This document shows positions 27,057-35,503 of a stretch of 64,000 nucleotides of DNA, in pieces. A program made the position numbers and the translations under genes. Position 1 is the first letter of the stretch. Each line of letters starts with the position of its first letter. Source of the stretch: Candidatus Poribacteria bacterium (lineage in GTDB: Bacteria; Poribacteria; WGA-4E; WGA-3G); the NCBI GenBank assembly GCA_012270795.1, contig JAAXHO010000213.1, positions 18,778-82,777 of the forward strand. The letters are read 5' to 3'. A model generated the notes under the pieces. The model made no database searches and was not told where the DNA came from. It worked only from the letters and a program-made list of their open reading frames with translations.

Positions 27057-27674
27057 CTATTTTTTCGATGGTACCAAAGAGGTACTTTCAAGGAATGTGA
27101 TTACTTTCTGTGCAGATTCTATAATAGAGAGTTCCGCCGTGTTTACGACGATCTCTGGTTTTTTGGGTGCTTCGTAAGGTGCACTAATACCCGTAAATTC
27201 CTTGATTTCTCCAGCCCGTGCTTTTTTGTATAACCCTTTAGGATCGCGTTCTTCACATACATCAATCGGACAATCAACAAGAACCTCTACAAATCTGTTA
27301 TCAGAGATTAATTCTCTTGCTTGATCACGGTCGGCGCGGTAAGGGGAAATAAATGCTGTCATTACAATCGTGCCGGCATCCACAAATAGCTTAGCCACTT
27401 CACCGACGCGTCGTATGTTTTCTTCCCGGTCCTCAGGTGAGAAACCTAAATTCTTGTTCAATCCATGACGGACATTGTCTCCATCAAGTACATAAGTGTG
27501 ATGGTTACGCTCGTGCAATAAATGTGCTACTGCATTTGCTAAAGTTGACTTTCCTGAACCTGACAGACCGGTGAACCAAACAACACACCCTTTTTGGTTT
27601 AGTAATTGTTCCCGATCTTCTACTGTGACGGTTGTTGAATGCCACGTAATATTAGTTGATTTCTGTACTGCCAA
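27057..27674 (-). CDS. cysC: Adenylylsulfate kinase
   Basis: The 205-aa protein phosphorylates adenosine 5'-phosphosulfate to PAPS. It has the P-loop '[12 protein letters not shown]' (about residues 36-47), '[17 protein letters not shown]', '[13 protein letters not shown]' and '[19 protein letters not shown]' (quoted in part), all APS-kinase signatures, and normal length. The start appears to be TTG at 27674 after GAGGACC; no ATG alternative keeps the N-terminus. No sulfurylase (cysN/cysD) is nearby. It heads the operon with the FAH and DSD1 genes. PAPS could supply sulfotransferases, of interest in a genome with sulfatases. Confidence 0.93.
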   Translation of the reverse strand: MAVQKSTNITWHSTTVTVEDREQLLNQKGCVVWFTGLSGSGKSTLANAVAHLLHERNHHTYVLDGDNVRHGLNKNLGFSPEDREENIRRVGEVAKLFVDAGTIVMTAFISPYRADRDQARELISDNRFVEVLVDCPIDVCEERDPKGLYKKARAGEIKEFTGISAPYEAPKKPEIVVNTAELSIIESAQKVITFLESTSLVPSKK

Positions 27675-27980
27675 TAGTTGGTCCTCATGATTTCCGATAC
27701 TTCTTTAGTATAAGTAAAAAGTTCTAAATTATATTTTTCAAGACATTGTGCTTGAAGTTGATTGATTATATAGACGCTTAATTAATATAGTATATCAAAA
27801 GTAGATGCGAAGTGCAAATTTATATTTATTAATCTTTTCAGTTGACTAATTTCATTTTGCCGTATATAATCATTTGCCATATTGAGTTTGCAGCTATACG
27901 GAAATTTTGTTTTTATAAATCTTAAATATGCTATTGAATTAAACGTAATAAAATCACTGAAATTGACACAGGAAACATAC
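27675..27980. other. Divergent intergenic region between cysC and the methyltransferase
   Basis: About 300 bases of AT-rich sequence lie between the divergent starts. No repeat family of this window was recognised. It must hold promoters for both directions, but I cannot pick convincing -35/-10 pairs. Confidence 0.4.
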
Positions 27981-28634
27981 ATGAAAAGAATAGTAGAACC
28001 TGAGGTAATGGACACAGTTGAAGCTGCAGAAGCCTATGATGCAATGGCACATGGAGAAGTTGACGAAGCATTTGTAGATCGTGTGATTGAACTCGGTGCA
28101 AAAAGTGGGCATTTCCTTGACGTTGGTACAGGACCTGCACAGATACCTATCCTATTTGCAACACGGTGTCCAAATGTCAAGATTACAGCAATCGACTTAT
28201 CTGAAGAAATGTTGAAAATTGCTGAACAACATGTAAGAGATTCTGATCTTTCCAGACAGATAAAGCTTGAACATATTGATGCAAAAGACCTGCCTTATCC
28301 TGACAATTGTTTTGATGGACTAATTTCTAACAGCATAGTACATCATATACACGATGCGTTAACTGCTCTAAAAGAGATGGGAAGAGTAGTAAAACCTAAC
28401 GGTATCATATTAATTCGCGATCTCATCCGACCAGAAAATCTTGCAGATGCCCAAAGATTTGTAGATACTTATGCTTCTGAAGATACGCCTTACCAACAGA
28501 AACTCTATTACGACTCTTTCCTTGCTGCTTTTACCATTGCCGAAGTCAAAGAGATGATAAGTCAAACAGATATGACTGGGGGGGTGGTTGTTCAAAGCTC
28601 GGATAGACATTGGTCAATTGAACGAAGCATTTAG
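27981..28634 (+). CDS. Class I SAM-dependent methyltransferase
   Basis: The track ORF starts at 27882, but ACAGGAAACATAC precedes ATG AAA AGA at 27981, giving 217 aa. Motif I is 'FLDVGTGPAQIPIL' (about residues 40-53), motif II 'ITAIDLSEEMLKIA', and 'LPYPDNCFDGLISNSIVHHI' covers motif III region (quoted at 20). These match the Methyltransf_11 group. The acceptor cannot be deduced: relatives methylate lipids, quinones or small metabolites. It is divergent from the cysC operon and not linked to another enzyme. Confidence 0.85.
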   Translation: MKRIVEPEVMDTVEAAEAYDAMAHGEVDEAFVDRVIELGAKSGHFLDVGTGPAQIPILFATRCPNVKITAIDLSEEMLKIAEQHVRDSDLSRQIKLEHIDAKDLPYPDNCFDGLISNSIVHHIHDALTALKEMGRVVKPNGIILIRDLIRPENLADAQRFVDTYASEDTPYQQKLYYDSFLAAFTIAEVKEMISQTDMTGGVVVQSSDRHWSIERSI

Positions 28635-28766
28635 ATCAATATGCCGTTAAGTTAACTTTCTTTTTTCGCCATATTGCCTTTTCAAAGTGGTTTACTACGT
28701 ATTGAAACTATCCCCGTTCTAAAGGGTTACAAAACCGTACAATAGCACTTAATGTACAAAAATAGG

Positions 28767-28796
28767 TTGACAAACATTAATACCTTTAGGTAGAAT
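28767..28796 (+). promoter_or_regulatory. Sigma70-like promoter (TTGACA-18-TAGAAT)
   Basis: TTGACA at 28767 and TAGAAT at 28791 with an 18-base spacer lie 38 bases before the start of the small gene at 28835. Good match and position. Confidence 0.5.
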
Positions 28797-28834
28797 TATA
28801 TCAGAATTACTTTCTTATTATGAGGAGACAATCA

Positions 28835-29200
28835 ATGGCAGAGGAAAATGGAATGGACCAAGCAACCGAAAATTCAAACAATGAAACACCAGAAAGTGGT
28901 ATGATTTTAAACATTATGCAGTTGCAATCAATTGATATTAACCAACGATTCATCCGTGTCAAAACTGATAATGGGTGGCGAATAAATATACTTGATACAG
29001 GAAAAGTTACAATAAATTTCATTACAAGTATGAGAAAAATTGAAAGTATGTTAATGTCGGGGGATGCAATAGAACGTGATGGTGACGATATAATCATTGT
29101 TCGAAACCAACCAGATGATGCTTATCGTTCAAAACGTAGTAGTTCACAGTTAGCAATAACTCGTGAAGACTTATTGTCTGCTGAACCGAAAGCAAATTAA
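28835..29200 (+). CDS. Conserved-looking hypothetical small protein
   Basis: The ATG at 28835 (MAEENG) is favoured over the track ATG at 28820 because GAGGAGA lies directly before it, giving 121 aa. The protein has an acidic N-terminus, then a compact strand-rich part ('QRFIRVKTDNGWRINIL', 'GKVTINFITSM') and a basic tail 'SKRSSSQLAI'. I do not recognise the family. No signal peptide or membrane segment. It has its own promoter (28767-28796) and is followed by the zinc-ribbon gene 180 bases downstream. Confidence 0.55.
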   Translation: MAEENGMDQATENSNNETPESGMILNIMQLQSIDINQRFIRVKTDNGWRINILDTGKVTINFITSMRKIESMLMSGDAIERDGDDIIIVRNQPDDAYRSKRSSSQLAITREDLLSAEPKAN

Positions 29201-29383
29201 GATACCTTGTGAAAAATTATTGAAATTAGTCATAAGATGTATTTTACTACATAGCATAGTATCGTTATAACATAGTATCGCTCATCTTCTCATTCGGTTC
29301 ATCTGTCAATTCAATTGATTTCGGAGGTAGGAATCATTTTAGAACGTATATATAGACTTATCTCAAGTTTAAAGGGTGGTACT

Positions 29384-29851
29384 ATGGTTCCAACAGGGGT
29401 GGTGTTAAGCCCTGATAATTTTGCTGTAGTAACATCCGAACACCTTGATAACATTGAAACGCATCTCTCTGATTCACTAAGACTTGAGCATCACCTTGCG
29501 TTGCCTATTTCTGTACGTTCAGAGGATACGGATATAATCGTTGTGAAAGAACTGGTACCGAATCCGTGTCCAATCTGTAGACATCCCCTAAAGTTTCTCC
29601 GCGAATTAATTGATCGTTTTGAGAAGGAAAATACAAATTTAATTCGGTGTCCGCTTGGTCATCATTACTCAGGTACCATGAAGATATACCATCTCAACAT
29701 TTTTCAACAGTCAGAAAGAGCAGAATTGGAAAACAACCTATCAGAATGTCCTGCATGCCGAAGTAAAAAGATACAGTACTTAAGTCCTTCAGATATGTTC
29801 TGTTTAGATTGCGATTGGGATAGTGGGATGGTAGCACGTTACAGAACATAG
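29384..29851 (+). CDS. Zinc-ribbon hypothetical protein
   Basis: The C-terminal half contains 'PNPCPICRHPLKF', 'IRCPLGHHYSG', 'SECPACRSKKI' and 'MFCLDCDW', four CxxC or C-x-x-H knuckles that would bind two zinc ions. The N-terminal half is strand-rich. Start choice is uncertain: ATG at 29384 has AAGGGTGG upstream (155 aa), the track uses TTG at 29315, and a strong GGAGGT at 29321-29327 sits seven bases before an in-frame ATT, which could be a rare start codon giving about 172 aa. Function unknown; nucleic-acid or protein binding is a guess. Confidence 0.6.
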   Translation: MVPTGVVLSPDNFAVVTSEHLDNIETHLSDSLRLEHHLALPISVRSEDTDIIVVKELVPNPCPICRHPLKFLRELIDRFEKENTNLIRCPLGHHYSGTMKIYHLNIFQQSERAELENNLSECPACRSKKIQYLSPSDMFCLDCDWDSGMVARYRT

Positions 29852-29922
29852 GTGCGATATAGTGAATACCGCACCTTCATATTTGAAACTAAGGCATACC
29901 GATTGTCTTCGTTATTACGTGC

Positions 29923-31551
29923 TTACATATAGTCATCATGCATATCAGCATCTGGTAATTCTGGTGGTTCCTCAATTTCAGTGATTAAAGTTTCGGTAGT
30001 CAATAGCAAACCCGCAATGCTGGCTGCATTCTGTAGAGCGGACCGAACAACCTTTGTAGGATCAATCACTCCATATTCAAGCATATCCCCGTACTCTTCT
30101 GTTGCAGCGTTGAATCCAAAATTAATATCTGCATCTTCAACTTTTGCAAGAACAACTGCACCTTCTAAGCCAGCATTTTCTGCAATAGCGCGAACTGGGG
30201 ATCGCAATGCTGCCTGAACAATATTGCGGCCCGTATTTTGATCGCCATCTAATTCGAGGTTTTCTATATTTGAGATAGCTCGCAGCAAGGCAGTCCCACC
30301 ACCAGGAACAATCCCTTCCTCTATAGCGGCGCGTGTGGCAGCGAGGGCATCTTCACATCTTGCCTTTTTTTCTTTCATTTCGATTTCCGTTGCAGCACCG
30401 ACATTGACAACCGCCACACCCCCAGCGAGTTTCGCCAGGCGTTCTTCAAGTTTTTCTCTGTCATATTCTGAAGTCGTTTCTTCAATCTGTCTACGTATCT
30501 GAGCGACTCTCCCTTCAATACTTTCGGTAGCACCAAAACCACCTACAATGGTTGTGGTATCTTTGTCAATATTAACCCTGCGCGCAGTACCTAACATCCC
30601 TACAACAATGTTTTCTATACGAATACCACTTTCTTCAGAAACAACCTGTCCCGCAGTCAATACTGCTATATCTTCCAACATTTCTTTGCGTCTATCACCG
30701 AATCCAGGTGCTTTCACTGCAGCAACTTGCATGTTCCCTCTCAAACTGTTAACTACTAAAGTTGATAACGCTTCACCTTCAACATCTTCAGCAATAATCA
30801 GCAGCGGACGACTCAGTTGTATAACCTTTTCTAATATCGGCACTAAGTCTGCGATTGAAGATATTTTACCAGTATTGATTAGAATATATGGATTCTCAAG
30901 TTCAACAGTCTGGTCTTTGAGGTTCGTAACAAAATTTGGAGATAAGAAACCTCTGTCAAACTGCATGCCTTCAACAATGTCAACAGTTGTTTCTGATGTT
31001 TTACCTTCTTCTATGGTTATTGCCCCGTCATTTCCAACTTTCTCAATCGCATCAGCGATGATTGTACCGATATCACTATCATTTGCGGGATCGTTGGCTG
31101 CAATTGATGCAACTTGGACAATCTCTTCATGGGTGTTAACCTCGCGGCTCTGTGCAGCAATTGCATCTACTGCAGCAACAACAGCTTTATCTATACCTAT
31201 TTTCAACTGCATGGGGTCTGCGCCAGCAGTTACGTTTTTTAGACCTTCATGTAAAATTTCTTGTCCTAACAAAGTGGCAGTAGTGGTTCCGTCTCCTGCG
31301 ACATCGTTTGTTTTCGTAGCAATAGACTCCAACAATTGTGCCCCCATATTCTCATAAGGGTCTTCAAGTTCAATCTCATTAGCAACAGTGACACCATCAC
31401 ATGTAATGATAGGTGCCCCATAAGATTTTTGTATGACCACATTTCGTCCACGTGGCCCTAAAGTTACCTTGACAGCATTTGCAAGCACGGCAGCACCACG
31501 TTTTAGAGCCACCCTTGCTTCTTCGTCAAAAATTAATTGCTTTGCGGGCAT
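29923..31551 (-). CDS. groL: Chaperonin GroEL (60 kDa)
   Basis: The 542-aa protein is a complete group I chaperonin: '[16 protein letters not shown]' and '[12 protein letters not shown]' (nucleotide site, about residues 27-95), '[11 protein letters not shown]', '[13 protein letters not shown]' in the apical domain, and '[13 protein letters not shown]' and '[13 protein letters not shown]' in the equatorial return. The C-terminus is acidic ([12 protein letters not shown]), not the usual GGM repeat. No groES adjoins it, so this may be one of several copies. A good promoter lies at 31610-31638, with AGGAGG before the ATG. No CIRCE operator was seen. Confidence 0.97.
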   Translation of the reverse strand: MPAKQLIFDEEARVALKRGAAVLANAVKVTLGPRGRNVVIQKSYGAPIITCDGVTVANEIELEDPYENMGAQLLESIATKTNDVAGDGTTTATLLGQEILHEGLKNVTAGADPMQLKIGIDKAVVAAVDAIAAQSREVNTHEEIVQVASIAANDPANDSDIGTIIADAIEKVGNDGAITIEEGKTSETTVDIVEGMQFDRGFLSPNFVTNLKDQTVELENPYILINTGKISSIADLVPILEKVIQLSRPLLIIAEDVEGEALSTLVVNSLRGNMQVAAVKAPGFGDRRKEMLEDIAVLTAGQVVSEESGIRIENIVVGMLGTARRVNIDKDTTTIVGGFGATESIEGRVAQIRRQIEETTSEYDREKLEERLAKLAGGVAVVNVGAATEIEMKEKKARCEDALAATRAAIEEGIVPGGGTALLRAISNIENLELDGDQNTGRNIVQAALRSPVRAIAENAGLEGAVVLAKVEDADINFGFNAATEEYGDMLEYGVIDPTKVVRSALQNAASIAGLLLTTETLITEIEEPPELPDADMHDDYM

Positions 31552-31609
31552 TAAATTCCTCCTAAAGTGTATCTATTAGAGACCTTGATATAAACAATTC
31601 TATGATAAA

Positions 31610-31638
31610 ATTATAGCATAGACATGAGAGGAAGTCAA
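31610..31638 (-). promoter_or_regulatory. groL promoter (TTGACT-17-TATAAT)
   Basis: On the minus strand TTGACT (31633-31638) and TATAAT (31610-31615) are 17 bases apart, 59 bases upstream of the groL ATG. This is a near-consensus housekeeping promoter. The leader holds no TTAGCACTC/GAGTGCTAA operator, so HrcA control is not indicated. Confidence 0.65.
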
Positions 31639-31671
31639 CTTTTTTCAATAGTTATCTACAATACAGAAAAA

Positions 31672-33531
31672 CTACCTATTTAAACCCCAATTCTCCAGCA
31701 ATGATGTGTATAATCTTGGATACTTTTGGATATCTTTCTCATACATATAGGAGAGGAAACCTAATATTCCTGGTTGTGGATTCCTTTTTCCAATCACCTT
31801 CTTTAATACATCATTATGGAAAATTTTTTCAGCTATTATTGGATTCTTTATTTTATGAAGTACCTCTGATAGGTGATAATGTGCAGGAACATAATCACTC
31901 TGCAAGCGGATTGCTTGTTCCAAATCATTGGTAGCTTTGTTTAAACGCCCGTTCTTACTAATGAGCCAACCCAAAGTATCGTGATACTTTGCCAATTCGG
32001 GGCGGCGACCGACCGATGTGTATGCCAGTACTTCAGCTAATAGATTTTTCTGTTGATAGTTCTCAGAACAGAGCTGAGCGAGATTACTATATGCTTCCGC
32101 TTCGTTTGGCTCAAAAGAGATCGCAGTTTCAAAGGCAATTCGAGCTTTATGGAACTGTCCCAACTTCTTATATGCTGTTCCAAGAATATTATATATCATA
32201 TAATCAGAAGAACGACTTGATTCAGAATCGAGTCCACTTAATGGAATTGATGCCTCTGCTACAAAGGGTTGATAAGCATTTATAGTTCTTATCTGTAAAT
32301 AATATTCATAAGCTTCAACAGCCGAAGCATATAGTTTTTCCTGAAAATAGGCATACCCTAATTCCCTAAATAATTCAGGATCAATTGATTCATGACTCCT
32401 AATTAGTTCAAACTTTTCAATTGCCCTACGATAATCTGCCTGTTGAATAGAGAAACTACCTTCAGCAAGATAAAGTTGCGGATCTTTGAGAAAATCGCTA
32501 TCATACCCCTGATAATAGGGGGACCGAGGCATGCGTTGTACTTGGGAATAGACTAATCCAACTGTCGCTCCTATCAAAAGACATAACAATACGATAAAGA
32601 GACGCGTACGTGAAACCCAACGTTTTGATAGATAAGCCTTAGATCGCAATACCATCGCAAAAATACTCGGTTTATAATGCGTATCTTCCTGTTCATAAAT
32701 TACAACTGAAGTATTGGGTACTAGTACTGGCAACGCAGGTGTTGTGCCAAGTCTCTGAATTGCTCCAATTTCGTCGAAATCCATTTCGCCACTTGTTCTG
32801 TTTGATTCTTCTAAATGCTCAACATTTTCATTATATACTTCAGTATTTGACCCATCTGATTCCTGTTCCTGATCTTCATTCACTTCAAGGACTGGCACTT
32901 CAATTTCATCGGTTTTTCCTTCTTTTCCAACATTGTAATTAGTTTCATTTGTATCTTCAATAGAAGTTTGAGCGACCTGTTCTAAATCTTGAGAATCGTC
33001 ACTAATTTCAACAACGACATTAGAATTTTCTTGGTTTAAATCATTTTGCTGTTGTTCTGGATCGGATACTTGACTATCAACTTTATCACCACCATCATCA
33101 GTAGTATTTTGATCATGCTCAGCTAATTCATCGGTTTCTGAGCGTCTAACATTTATCAAGTCAATACTCTTTTGTATTTCCCTACGTGTCAAAGGTGAAA
33201 GCGATCTGTTAAAAAGTTGATTTAGGGTGGGAAGTACCTCTGATGTGCCAATGTTCCCAATTACCTCAATCAGCGTCCAGAGTGTTAAATCATTTTCTTC
33301 AGACATTATTGCATCTAATAAGGCAGGTGTAACCTCTTGTAGGGTGTATTGCTGTAAGGCACCAGCAGCTTCACGTCTGACGCTGGGCGCATTATCTCGC
33401 AACGCATTCAAGAGAAAAGGAAGTGCTTGTTCTCCACCAATCTCAGCGATATCCATGATTGCAGCGCGACGGGTAGCAACCGGCTGTGTTGTATCTATTA
33501 GTTTCTCTGTCAATCTTTCTATTGATGCCAT
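31672..33531 (-). CDS. HEAT-repeat and TPR protein with a membrane segment
   Basis: The 619-aa protein starts with HEAT/PBS-lyase-like repeats ('ATRRAAIMDIAEIGGEQALPFL', partial; 'SVRREAAGALQQY') over residues 1-130, then a 130-residue acidic, low-complexity linker (many D, E, N, Q), a single membrane span 'LFIVLLCLLIGATVGLVYSQ' (about residues 310-330) and a C-terminal set of TPR units ('NILGTAYKKLGQFHKARIAF', 'DTLGWLISKNGRLNKATNDL'). Both ends look like protein-binding scaffolds, one cytoplasmic and one outside. Ribosome-binding site AAGG precedes the ATG. It is convergent with nothing and follows groL's promoter region. Confidence 0.75.
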   Translation of the reverse strand: MASIERLTEKLIDTTQPVATRRAAIMDIAEIGGEQALPFLLNALRDNAPSVRREAAGALQQYTLQEVTPALLDAIMSEENDLTLWTLIEVIGNIGTSEVLPTLNQLFNRSLSPLTRREIQKSIDLINVRRSETDELAEHDQNTTDDGGDKVDSQVSDPEQQQNDLNQENSNVVVEISDDSQDLEQVAQTSIEDTNETNYNVGKEGKTDEIEVPVLEVNEDQEQESDGSNTEVYNENVEHLEESNRTSGEMDFDEIGAIQRLGTTPALPVLVPNTSVVIYEQEDTHYKPSIFAMVLRSKAYLSKRWVSRTRLFIVLLCLLIGATVGLVYSQVQRMPRSPYYQGYDSDFLKDPQLYLAEGSFSIQQADYRRAIEKFELIRSHESIDPELFRELGYAYFQEKLYASAVEAYEYYLQIRTINAYQPFVAEASIPLSGLDSESSRSSDYMIYNILGTAYKKLGQFHKARIAFETAISFEPNEAEAYSNLAQLCSENYQQKNLLAEVLAYTSVGRRPELAKYHDTLGWLISKNGRLNKATNDLEQAIRLQSDYVPAHYHLSEVLHKIKNPIIAEKIFHNDVLKKVIGKRNPQPGILGFLSYMYEKDIQKYPRLYTSLLENWGLNR

Positions 33532-33834
33532 TGTTGCCTTTTATGTAGGTTCTGAGATTTCTTACTTGAATTTTGCAAAATGTGAAGAAGTTTCTACAAA
33601 AAGTAATTTCTGAACAGTGTAGTCAGTGTAAATCTTACCAATAATAAAACGATTTCAATTAGAACTTAGATACATTTTTGAGAAAATCTTATTTTAAGAA
33701 AAATCGTATGTGATAAGTTTTTGGCGATTCTGTCCGCGAAAAACTTTACAGACCCCACACCCTTAATTTGACTTGACTTTTGCTAAAAAAATCTATATCA
33801 TGAAACATATATATTTTGGTCATTGGAGTTTTAT
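33532..33834. other. Divergent intergenic region upstream of the ABC binding protein
   Basis: About 300 AT-rich bases. It contains the promoter at 33773-33801 and a degenerate AAACTTTACAGACCCCACACCC repeat end near 33740-33762, related to the element at 58822. No gene is supported. Confidence 0.45.
33773..33801 (+). promoter_or_regulatory. Sigma70-like promoter for the ABC binding protein gene
   Basis: TTGACT at 33773 and TATCAT at 33796 are 17 bases apart, 33 bases upstream of the chosen start at 33835. A GATAAGTTTTTGGCGATTCTG..AAACTTTACAGACCCCACACCC segment just before it is a degenerate copy of the GGGTGTGTAAAG repeat. Confidence 0.5.
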
Positions 33835-35502
33835 ATGATAAGTAAGTTTTTTGCTATTTTTTATAAAATGTATCTTATGAAATTAAACTGTCTTTGTACT
33901 CATCTACCGAGAGCATTATTGTTCGTCTCTATTGCAACCACAATCACACTATCTATGACAATATTACCTACCTATACTTATGCAGATGCACATGATATTG
34001 GTGGAACTTTGATTTTTGGGCGTGGAGGCGATTCTGTCGGATTAGATCCAGCTTTTGAAGAAGATGGTGAATCCTTCAAAGTCTGTGATAATATTTACGA
34101 TACGCTCGTTCAGTATAAGGATGGTAGTACAGAAATTGAACCTGGTCTTGCAACGCGTTGGGAAAGTTCTAAGGACGGACTCACTTGGACTTTTTACCTA
34201 CGAAAAGGGGTCAATTTTCATGACGGTACCCCTTTCAATGCAGAAGCAGTTTTGTTCTCTCTCAATAGACAGCACGAAAAAACTCACGATTTCAATAAAG
34301 AAGGAGGCTCCTATATTTATTGGGTAGCTACTGGATTGGCAGACATCGTAGATGAAATAACTGCCATTGATGAGTTTACCGTGCAGATAAAACTCAATAC
34401 TTCTTATGCCCCTTTTATCTATACAATCGCTATCACTCCTTTCTCTATTGTGAGTCCAACTGCTGTAAAAAAATACAAAAATCAGTCAGAGACATTCGCA
34501 AATAATCCAGTCGGTACAGGTCCCTTTAAGTTTGTTCAATGGGATAGAGGAGATAAAATTGTACTGGAAGCAAACAAGAACTATTGGGGAGGAAGACCAA
34601 AACTGGATAGAGTGGTCTTCCGTTCTATTCCAGATAATGCTGTAAGATTGATTGAAATGCAACGCGGCAGCCTTCATGTGATGGAATTTCCAAATCCAGA
34701 TGATTTACAGCAGATCAAGGACGATGACGAACTTACGTTGCTAACACAACCCGGTATGAACATCGGTTATTTAGCAATGAACTTAGATAAAACGCCATTG
34801 AATAACCAAAAAGTTAGACTGGCAATTAACCATGCAATCAATAAAAAGACTATTATTGAACACCTATATCAAGGATTAGGTATACCAGCAAAAAACCCAA
34901 TTCCACCGACACTTTGGAGTTATGACGATTCAATACAAGACTATCCTTACGATCCAAAATTAGCAAAAAAACTCCTAACTGAGGCAGGATATCCCGATGG
35001 ATTTAGTACGACACTTTGGGCACTGCCTGTTCCACGTCCATACATTCCAGATGGGCGCGCTTTGGCAGAAGTAATTCAATCTGAACTCCGAAATATTGGA
35101 ATTGATGCAAAAATTCTAACTTATGACTGGGGGACATACCTTGAGAAAACAAAAAACGGTGAGCATGACTTGGCAATGTTGGGGTGGAGTGCCGACCTTG
35201 GAGACCCAGATAACTTCTTATATGTACTATTGAGCAAAACTTCAGCAGAGAAACCTGCTGCAAATATCGCATTTTATCGTAGTGAGGAAATGCAAAGTGT
35301 TTTGGAAAAAGCAAGAGCAATTACAGATAAAGATAAACGGACATCATTATACAAGGATGCCCAACGTATATTTCACAAAGACGTTCCATGGGTGCCTTTA
35401 GCACACGCAAAACAAGTTTTAGTCATAAATAAGAAGGTCAAAAACCTAAAGCTTCATCCATTGAATTGGAAATACTTACGTAATGTAACCCTTGAAAGGT
35501 AA
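33835..35502 (+). CDS. ABC transporter substrate-binding protein, peptide/nickel family (SBP_bac_5)
   Basis: The ATG at 33835 (MISKFF) is chosen because TTGGAG precedes it; the track TTG at 33823 is less likely. The 555-aa protein has a signal peptide ('LLFVSIATTITLSMTILP') and the family 5 signature 'YDTLVQYKDGSTEIEPGLATRWE', plus 'NPVGTGPFKFVQWDRGDKI' and 'RLAINHAINKKTIIEHLY' (quoted in part). It would bind oligopeptides or related ligands for an ABC importer in the periplasm. No permease or ATPase genes are nearby. The next gene is a close paralogue starting one base after this stop. Confidence 0.93.
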   Translation: MISKFFAIFYKMYLMKLNCLCTHLPRALLFVSIATTITLSMTILPTYTYADAHDIGGTLIFGRGGDSVGLDPAFEEDGESFKVCDNIYDTLVQYKDGSTEIEPGLATRWESSKDGLTWTFYLRKGVNFHDGTPFNAEAVLFSLNRQHEKTHDFNKEGGSYIYWVATGLADIVDEITAIDEFTVQIKLNTSYAPFIYTIAITPFSIVSPTAVKKYKNQSETFANNPVGTGPFKFVQWDRGDKIVLEANKNYWGGRPKLDRVVFRSIPDNAVRLIEMQRGSLHVMEFPNPDDLQQIKDDDELTLLTQPGMNIGYLAMNLDKTPLNNQKVRLAINHAINKKTIIEHLYQGLGIPAKNPIPPTLWSYDDSIQDYPYDPKLAKKLLTEAGYPDGFSTTLWALPVPRPYIPDGRALAEVIQSELRNIGIDAKILTYDWGTYLEKTKNGEHDLAMLGWSADLGDPDNFLYVLLSKTSAEKPAANIAFYRSEEMQSVLEKARAITDKDKRTSLYKDAQRIFHKDVPWVPLAHAKQVLVINKKVKNLKLHPLNWKYLRNVTLER

Positions 35503-35503
35503 T

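Noticed and set aside
31552-31671. CIRCE heat-shock operator upstream of groL
   Set aside because: No TTAGCACTC-N9-GAGTGCTAA motif is present.
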